Positions 51,751-56,191 of a stretch of 56,191 bases of DNA are shown one piece after another. A program made the translations under genes and the position numbers. Each line of letters opens with the position of its first letter. Position 1 is the stretch's first letter. The notes under the pieces are model-generated. The model was not told where the DNA came from. It did no database searches and saw nothing but the letters and a program-made list of their open reading frames with translations. This DNA comes from Bacteroidales bacterium (lineage in GTDB: Bacteria; Bacteroidota; Bacteroidia; Bacteroidales; F082). The stretch spans positions 1-56,191 of the forward strand of contig JAFGYB010000012.1 in NCBI GenBank assembly GCA_016936355.1, given 5' to 3'.

Positions 51751-52449
51751 TTACTTTTTCACGGGAACACCGTTGTGGTAGCGTTGTTTGTTTGTAACAA
51801 CACCGGTAGAGTCTCGGGTAACCCAAACCCCTTCCTGGAGTCCTTTGTAGTAATCACCACTCAGTTGGGTAATTCCATTGGGGAAATTGATCCTGAACGG
51901 ACCTTCCAGCGTGTCATCCACATAGGTGCCCTGGGAAAGGATCGTCCCGTTGGGGAAATATTTGATCCAGACACCGGTTTTCGTCCCTTTATTGTAGTGC
52001 TGGATTTCAGCAGGTTTGCCTTTGTCGGGAAAGAAAACAGTACTTTTCCCGTTCTTCAGCCCCCCTCTGTAGGATTCTTTCAATATGGGATTACCGGTCA
52101 GATCATCATAATACGTCCAGGTGCTGTCTTTTTTCTTATCAACAAACTTTCCCTCTGCCAGCAATTTGCCGTTTAGTCTGTAAGTTTTGGTATGAACCGT
52201 ATGCCCGTGGTCACTGTATACCGAGACGGCTTTCACGGCACCGGTGGGAAAATAATAGGTAAAAGTACCGTAGGGCACATCATCTTTAAATTGTCCTTTG
52301 TACAGAATGGCCCCGTTGCTGTATTCCTTGATCCATTTCCCCTGTTTTCTTCCCTGTTCGTCCGTTTTCCCCTGGGAAAAAACGGTGGATGTAATCATTA
52401 AAATGAAGGAAAAAATAAGTAGGATGCGGATGTTGTTACCTTTGTTCAT
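51751..52449 (-). CDS. Exported MORN-repeat (YwqK-like) protein
   Basis: 232 residues. Signal peptide to about residue 26 (ITSTVFSQ). The mature part consists of eight or so MORN-type repeats of the form G-x-W-x-x-Y-x-x-G-x-x-x-x-x-G-x-F: GKWIKEYSNGAILYKGQF, YGTFTYYFPTGAVKAVSVY, TGVWIKYFPNGTILSQGTY, EGPFRINFPNGITQLSGDY, EGVWVTRDSTGVV. Databases often call such proteins 'YwqK antitoxins', but no toxin gene is present and the signal peptide argues against that role. Probably a periplasmic or surface scaffold. The ATG at 52449 is supported by a -7 box at 52483-52490. Confidence 0.8.
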   Translation of the reverse strand: MNKGNNIRILLIFSFILMITSTVFSQGKTDEQGRKQGKWIKEYSNGAILYKGQFKDDVPYGTFTYYFPTGAVKAVSVYSDHGHTVHTKTYRLNGKLLAEGKFVDKKKDSTWTYYDDLTGNPILKESYRGGLKNGKSTVFFPDKGKPAEIQHYNKGTKTGVWIKYFPNGTILSQGTYVDDTLEGPFRINFPNGITQLSGDYYKGLQEGVWVTRDSTGVVTNKQRYHNGVPVKK

Positions 52450-52482
52450 GATCGTTTGTCGATAAGTGTTAATTTTACGCTC

Positions 52483-52490
52483 CAAAAGTA
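52483..52490 (-). promoter_or_regulatory. -7 box that fixes the MORN-protein start
   Basis: Minus strand TACTTTTG (TAnnTTTG). It lies inside the longest open frame (to 52497) and 34 bases before the ATG at 52449, so the shorter protein is expected. Confidence 0.55.
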
Positions 52491-52497
52491 GTAACAA

Positions 52498-53118
52498 TTG
52501 AACGAATATTCTTCAAAATTATTGGAACAGGCAGTGGATGAATTGTCGCGGTTGCCCGGAATCGGGAAACGTACGGCTTTGCGGCTGGCTTTGTTTCTGT
52601 TGCGGGAGGAAACAGCCGTGACGCGCAACCTGACTCATGCATTGGATAAGATGCGAAACGAGATCAAATTTTGTAAAAGATGCCACAACATCTCCGATCA
52701 GGAGTACTGCGATATCTGCAACAACCCCAAACGTGATGAAAATACATTGTGTGTGGTGTCGGATACCCGGGATGTGCTGGCCATTGAGAATACGTCGCAA
52801 TTCAACGGCTTGTATCATGTACTCAACGGCATCATCAACCCCATGGAAGGCATAGGTCCGAATGATCTGACCCTGTCCGATCTGGTGGAACGGCTGAAAA
52901 CGGAAACCATCAACGAAATTATTCTGGCGTTACCAGCCACCGTGGAAGGGGATACCACCGGATTTTACATCTACAAGCTGCTGAATCCTTTCGATTTGAA
53001 GATCACTACCATTGCCCGGGGCGTAGCAGTGGGCAATGAGCTGGAATATACGGATGAAGTGACACTGGGACGTTCGATCCTGCACCGGCAGCCTTTTGAA
53101 AGCAGCAATAGGCGGTAA
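52498..53118 (+). CDS. recR: Recombination mediator RecR, TTG start
   Basis: 206 residues. Works with RecF/RecO to load RecA at gapped DNA. Helix-hairpin-helix LSRLPGIGKRTALRLALFLL, four-cysteine zinc motif CKRCHN...YCDICNN, and Toprim domain CVVSDTRDVLAIENT with NGLYHVLNGIINPMEGIGPNDL are all complete. The start is a TTG at 52498: the family's usual N-terminus (M-N-x-Y-x-S-K-L-L-E) begins exactly there and no ATG occurs before residue 47. The gene is divergent from the MORN gene with a 48-base gap, and its stop abuts the convergent dehydrogenase stop. Confidence 0.96.
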   Translation: MNEYSSKLLEQAVDELSRLPGIGKRTALRLALFLLREETAVTRNLTHALDKMRNEIKFCKRCHNISDQEYCDICNNPKRDENTLCVVSDTRDVLAIENTSQFNGLYHVLNGIINPMEGIGPNDLTLSDLVERLKTETINEIILALPATVEGDTTGFYIYKLLNPFDLKITTIARGVAVGNELEYTDEVTLGRSILHRQPFESSNRR

Positions 53119-54246
53119 TTACAGGCTGGTGATCTTCTTTTGGTAGATTATCTTTCGTTCAGCCAGACCCGAAAGCATGAAATCAACAATGTCTTCGCGG
53201 TTTCCGAGTTGTTCAGGCACAAACAACCCCTTTTCTTGCACCAGTCCTGACTGCAGCAAACGTACTGCCATGGACGCAGTGTAAGCCGTGGTTCGAGCCA
53301 TGCTGTGGGTGTGGGTTTCGGAATCATACTCGTCGTAGAGATCGAAAGAATAGCGCAGGTTCTTTCCGGCTTTTTGGCCTTCCACCACAATACGCATCAC
53401 TGTCAGGTCGACTTCGTCTTCCTGTAGTTTCCATTGTTTGAAAAGCAACTGGCTGGTTAGTTCCAGCGGAGCAATGTCCGTTCCTTTTAGCGGCTCTGTT
53501 CCAAAGAAACCATTGTCGGCGAGAAACTGGATCTTGGCGGCATAACCGGGATAGCGCAGGGTTTTCTCCCGCATGTTCTTTGCTTTCAGTGTAAACAAAA
53601 GGGAACGCAGACCGTCGCTGTTAAAGGCTTCCAGTGTGCCCGGTTTTTCAAAATCGATGGTTTCAATTTCGGTCAAAGGCGGTTTTACCACGATCTCTCC
53701 GTTTTCCATCAACCGTGCCGGACGCGTATATTCTTCGATCACATCGGTGGGAGAGAAGACGGCCTTGTATTCCCAGGGCAGGGTTCGTACTTTGGGAAGT
53801 CCTCCTACGAAAATATCGATCTGATCGGTTTCATCCAGTTGGGAATCCGCATACCCCGCCAGTAAATTACTCATACCGGGAGCCACGCCAATATCGGAAA
53901 TAACCCGAACCCCTTTTGCCTTAGCCAGTTCAACCAGCGACAACACATCTTCAGGATAAAAAGCGATGTCCACACAATCTTTTCCGGCTTCAATAATGCT
54001 CTTCAGTGTGTTAAAACCCATAAATCCGGGAACAGCATTCACTACCCGGTCAAAAGGAGCTACCAGCGACTTTAAGGCAAGTGTATCACTTAAATCGGAT
54101 TGAATTTTGGTGATCCCGGGTAACGAAACCGAGTTTAAGGCTTTTGGGCTGATGTCCGCCAGACTCACGTCAAAATCTTTTGCCAGGTCAATGGCCAGCG
54201 GTTTACCGATCAGGCCGGCTCCCAGTACCAGTACTTTTGTTTTCAT
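53119..54246 (-). CDS. Saccharopine dehydrogenase family, lysine 6-dehydrogenase-like
   Basis: 375 residues. Rossmann start KVLVLGAGLIGKPLAIDLA, then VVNAVPGFMGFNTLKSIIEAGKDCVDIAFYPEDVL and SDIGVAPGMSNLLAGYA, typical of the saccharopine dehydrogenase superfamily. The size is that of the short bacterial enzymes including L-lysine 6-dehydrogenase of Geobacillus rather than of full saccharopine reductase. It would yield piperideine-6-carboxylate, a substrate for the ALDH7-type enzyme at 17094-18650 (inference). The ATG at 54246 begins exactly at the Rossmann strand; the frame is open 18 codons further. Last gene after DUF3108 and EamA genes (16-base gap). Confidence 0.85.
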   Translation of the reverse strand: MKTKVLVLGAGLIGKPLAIDLAKDFDVSLADISPKALNSVSLPGITKIQSDLSDTLALKSLVAPFDRVVNAVPGFMGFNTLKSIIEAGKDCVDIAFYPEDVLSLVELAKAKGVRVISDIGVAPGMSNLLAGYADSQLDETDQIDIFVGGLPKVRTLPWEYKAVFSPTDVIEEYTRPARLMENGEIVVKPPLTEIETIDFEKPGTLEAFNSDGLRSLLFTLKAKNMREKTLRYPGYAAKIQFLADNGFFGTEPLKGTDIAPLELTSQLLFKQWKLQEDEVDLTVMRIVVEGQKAGKNLRYSFDLYDEYDSETHTHSMARTTAYTASMAVRLLQSGLVQEKGLFVPEQLGNREDIVDFMLSGLAERKIIYQKKITSL

Positions 54247-54262
54247 ACACACTGTTTTTAAA

Positions 54263-55177
54263 TTAAAAACTTTTGTTCCGGTTTCTTTGCCTGCGTGCAT
54301 AGATCACCTTTCCTGATTCGGACAGGACCACACCGGAAATAACAATAAAGATCCCGATGATTTTTTGAAAAGTGATGTCTTCACCCAAAATAATGACCGA
54401 AAACACAGCTGTGAAGATAGGAATTAAATTGGTGTATAAATTTGATTTGATGATGCCCAGGTTTTTGATGGTGTAAGTGAAGAGGATGAAGGAAACAGAG
54501 GAAGCAAAAACCCCCAACAAAACGATGGCTCCGAGGGTGCGGAAGTTTGGGACGACTGAGATAAAATGTTTGCCGTCCATGATCAGGAAGAAAGGTAGAA
54601 AATAAAGGAGCCCCAACATATTCTGCCAGGTGATGATGGTGAGCGGTTTGTACCGGTCGGTGAGTTTTTTGAGCAAAATGGAATAAAATACAGCTGAAAC
54701 CACGGCAAGAAAAAGAAACATCAACCCCAGCGGATTGGCGGTTAATTCAAAATCTTTATTCAGGATAATAACCAGTAAGCCCGCAAAAGAGAGTACAAGT
54801 CCCAGCAGGTTAACCCGTTTTAGTTTTTCTTTAAATGCATACCAGGCTGCAATAGGGGCGAACAGGGGAATGGTTGCTATAATGATGGCACTCAGTGAAG
54901 CCGAAGACATACTCAGTCCGAAATTTTCACCAATGAAATACAAAAACGGATTCAAAGCAGCACTGACAACAAAAAGCAGGTAGTCTTCGCGACGGATTTT
55001 TTCCTGTTGGCGGCCGAGATACAACACCAGGATAAGAAAGCCAAAAGATACCGTCAACCGTAAAAATATGGTGGTGAGTGGTGAATAGGTTTCAAAGACA
55101 ATTTTAGACCAGATGTAGGAAATGCCCCAAAAAAACATGGAGATCAGGGCTGCTGCATGTACCCGGCCGCTTTTCAT
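54263..55177 (-). CDS. EamA/DMT-family transporter
   Basis: 304 residues, ten membrane segments in two five-helix EamA repeats. First repeat from ALISMFFWGISYIWSKIVF to LLGLVLSFAGLLVIIL; second from LGLMFLFLAVVSAVFYSILL to IIGIFIVISGVVLSESG. The WGISYIWSK and GLSMSSASLSAIIIATIPLFAPI segments are typical of drug/metabolite exporters. Substrate unknown; location directly before a lysine-dehydrogenase-like gene allows an amino-acid-related role, but that is weak. Its ATG overlaps the DUF3108 stop by four bases. Confidence 0.92.
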   Translation of the reverse strand: MKSGRVHAAALISMFFWGISYIWSKIVFETYSPLTTIFLRLTVSFGFLILVLYLGRQQEKIRREDYLLFVVSAALNPFLYFIGENFGLSMSSASLSAIIIATIPLFAPIAAWYAFKEKLKRVNLLGLVLSFAGLLVIILNKDFELTANPLGLMFLFLAVVSAVFYSILLKKLTDRYKPLTIITWQNMLGLLYFLPFFLIMDGKHFISVVPNFRTLGAIVLLGVFASSVSFILFTYTIKNLGIIKSNLYTNLIPIFTAVFSVIILGEDITFQKIIGIFIVISGVVLSESGKVIYARRQRNRNKSF

Positions 55178-55974
55178 TGCATTGAACTTTTAACCGGTCG
55201 CATTTTAATATATCCTTCCTGGTATACTTTCAGACTCCCCACCACAATGTTGGCCTCCACGTAGATAATGAATTTTCTCGGATCGTCGGATACGTATACT
55301 TTCAACGGTTCTTTACCGGAAAAGAAAGTACTCGTCATATTATCGATGGTAAACACATCGCATTCTACCCGGTCTTTTTTTCTTTTCAGCGATTTTTTTC
55401 CCAGGTAAATGATTTTGAAAGAATAAAATTTACCATCGGTTATGATGGGAATGGGAATGGTATCGTACGGATGATAGTTCTTTGTGTTAAGCGTGCGCAG
55501 GTAATAACAGGCGGTGAGCACATCGTACAATTTGTTTTGGAGCGAATAGGTCGTATCTTTTGCGGCATCCCTGATGGATTGGGTGAAGACATTCAACGAA
55601 TCTTTGTGCCAGTCGAAGTGGTAAACGTTATGGATCCAGAACCCGTTTTCCATGGTTTTCTTTTCGTACGTAAGCGGAAGAAATCCATTCAGACGGACAA
55701 TAGAAGAATAATGATCTTCCAGTGAGAAAATAAAATTCCATTTCTTAAGCGAATAGCCAACAGCCGTTAGCCGGGCACATTTTTGGCCTTCGTAGGTGAC
55801 GGTGTCTGCGGTGAGTTCCACATTCCCGGCATGCACCCAGAAGGGCCCAAGGTTGTAGTAGGCTTCCAGTTTCATTTGCTCGTAGGGGAGAAATGAATAT
55901 TCCTGGGCCCGAACCTGATGGGAACCGAAGAAAAAGATCAGAACAAGGGAAAGAGATAATGCTGTTTTTTTCAA
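55174..55974 (-). CDS. DUF3108 exported protein, probable TTG start
   Basis: 266 residues from the TTG. Signal peptide KKTALSLSLVLIFFFGSHQVRAQ immediately follows it. The mature part matches DUF3108: EQMKLEAYYNLGPFWVHAGNVELTADTV, GYSLKKWNFIFSLEDHYSSIV, YDVLTACYYLRTLN and a C-terminal IIYVEANIVVGSLKVYQEGY. Function unknown; periplasmic or outer-membrane lipid-interacting roles have been suspected. An ATG at 56028 is in frame, but the -7 box at 55998-56005 lies between it and the TTG, and the longer start would put 18 odd residues before the signal peptide. It leads an operon with the EamA and dehydrogenase genes. Confidence 0.82.
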   Translation of the reverse strand: MKKTALSLSLVLIFFFGSHQVRAQEYSFLPYEQMKLEAYYNLGPFWVHAGNVELTADTVTYEGQKCARLTAVGYSLKKWNFIFSLEDHYSSIVRLNGFLPLTYEKKTMENGFWIHNVYHFDWHKDSLNVFTQSIRDAAKDTTYSLQNKLYDVLTACYYLRTLNTKNYHPYDTIPIPIITDGKFYSFKIIYLGKKSLKRKKDRVECDVFTIDNMTSTFFSGKEPLKVYVSDDPRKFIIYVEANIVVGSLKVYQEGYIKMRPVKSSMQ

Positions 55975-55997
55975 AATATATCTTTTGAATAGGATGG

Positions 55998-56005
55998 CAA
56001 AAGTA
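55998..56005 (-). promoter_or_regulatory. -7 box that implies the TTG start of DUF3108 gene
   Basis: Minus strand TACTTTTG (TAnnTTTG), 23 bases before the TTG at 55974 and downstream of the ATG at 56028. Confidence 0.5.
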
Positions 56006-56028
56006 ATGAATTTTGAAACCAATGTCAT

Positions 56029-56191
56029 GGGGAAATGCTGAATGAAAAACGAAAAATGAAGAAGGAAGGCGGAGTTGGAAGTCCAAAACGGGAAGTTAAA
56101 AAATGAAGAGAATTAGCTTCGCTGATTCTGAATGAGGGGGTAAACAACAAAACCCAGGGCTTTCCAGCCTTGTTTTTTCATTTCCTCACTT
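56029..56191. other. Window-end region without recognised gene
   Basis: 163 bases, purine-rich on the plus strand. A minus-strand frame of 22 codons starts near 56180, but nothing about it is convincing. The next gene lies outside the window. Confidence 0.5.

Noticed and set aside
51283..52176. Nearly 900-base plus-strand frame opposite the DUF3078 and MORN genes
   Set aside because: Both minus-strand genes have signal peptides, family motifs and promoters; the antisense frame has none and spans their intergenic region.
51751..52449. Toxin-antitoxin system based on the YwqK-like name
   Set aside because: The protein is exported and no toxin-like gene is adjacent.
1..56191. CRISPR arrays, insertion sequences, integrases, prophage or tRNA genes
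   Set aside because: No regularly spaced repeats, transposase or integrase motifs, or cloverleaf sequences were found by eye; a tRNA or Rfam scan was not possible here.

Overview
The window is a 56 kb piece of a Bacteroidota chromosome, most likely from a member of the Bacteroidales/Marinilabiliales type; the exact genus cannot be read from it. The evidence is a gldJ-porU-porV locus of the type IX secretion system, many proteins of families confined to Bacteroidota (DUF4293, DUF3078, DUF3108), an ExbB-ExbD-TonB set beside nhaD, A-rich sequence rather than Shine-Dalgarno motifs before starts, and many upstream boxes of the form TAnnTTTG, the Bacteroidota -7 promoter element. A Tat-exported superoxide reductase points to an anaerobe or microaerophile. 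NhaD suggests a sodium-rich or alkaline setting (inference).

Layout. 1-6.8 kb: a large OmpA/TPR outer-membrane protein, panB, a pseudouridine synthase, a hemolysin-III membrane protein, an orphan NifX-like protein, a nitrilase-family amidase lacking the usual catalytic lysine, and the superoxide reductase. 6.8-11.3 kb, minus strand: purB-murB, rlmD and a YdbC-like protein. 11.5-15.4 kb: envelope and hypothetical proteins (beta-barrel, lipoprotein phosphoesterase, two membrane proteins, lipoprotein). 15.4-15.9 kb: a non-coding gap with a dispersed palindromic repeat. 15.9-22.1 kb, minus strand: secreted PepC-type peptidase, ALDH7-type dehydrogenase, folC, tonB-exbD-exbB. 22.4-33.3 kb: nhaD; anmK and murF (cell wall), gldJ; then divergent porU and porV. 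33.4-39.3 kb: a phosphohexomutase, small membrane proteins, a PLP enzyme and two secreted proteins. 39.6-43.1 kb: divergent nnrDE and an ABC-F ATPase. 43.1-49.3 kb: a compact FGGY kinase / alkyl-DHAP-synthase-like flavoenzyme / glycerol-3-phosphate dehydrogenase operon, a Crp-like regulator and mgsA, all touching triose-phosphate chemistry. 49.3-56 kb: small conserved proteins, recR, a lysine-dehydrogenase-like enzyme, an EamA transporter and a DUF3108 protein.

Genes that plausibly work together: gldJ, porU and porV in type IX secretion; tonB, exbD, exbB in outer-membrane energisation; murB, murF and anmK in peptidoglycan synthesis and recycling; glycerol kinase-like, GlpD, AGPS-like and MgsA around DHAP; and, more speculatively, the lysine-dehydrogenase-like enzyme with the ALDH7-type enzyme 36 kb away in lysine catabolism.

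No tRNA, rRNA, CRISPR array, insertion sequence, integrase or phage gene was recognised. This is mainly ordinary chromosomal core with a few unusual points: the AGPS-like operon, the missing nitrilase lysine, a calcium-loop-like insert in a PepSY-like protein, micro-ORFs behind good promoter boxes, and convergent genes that meet stop to stop. No wholly new system was evident.
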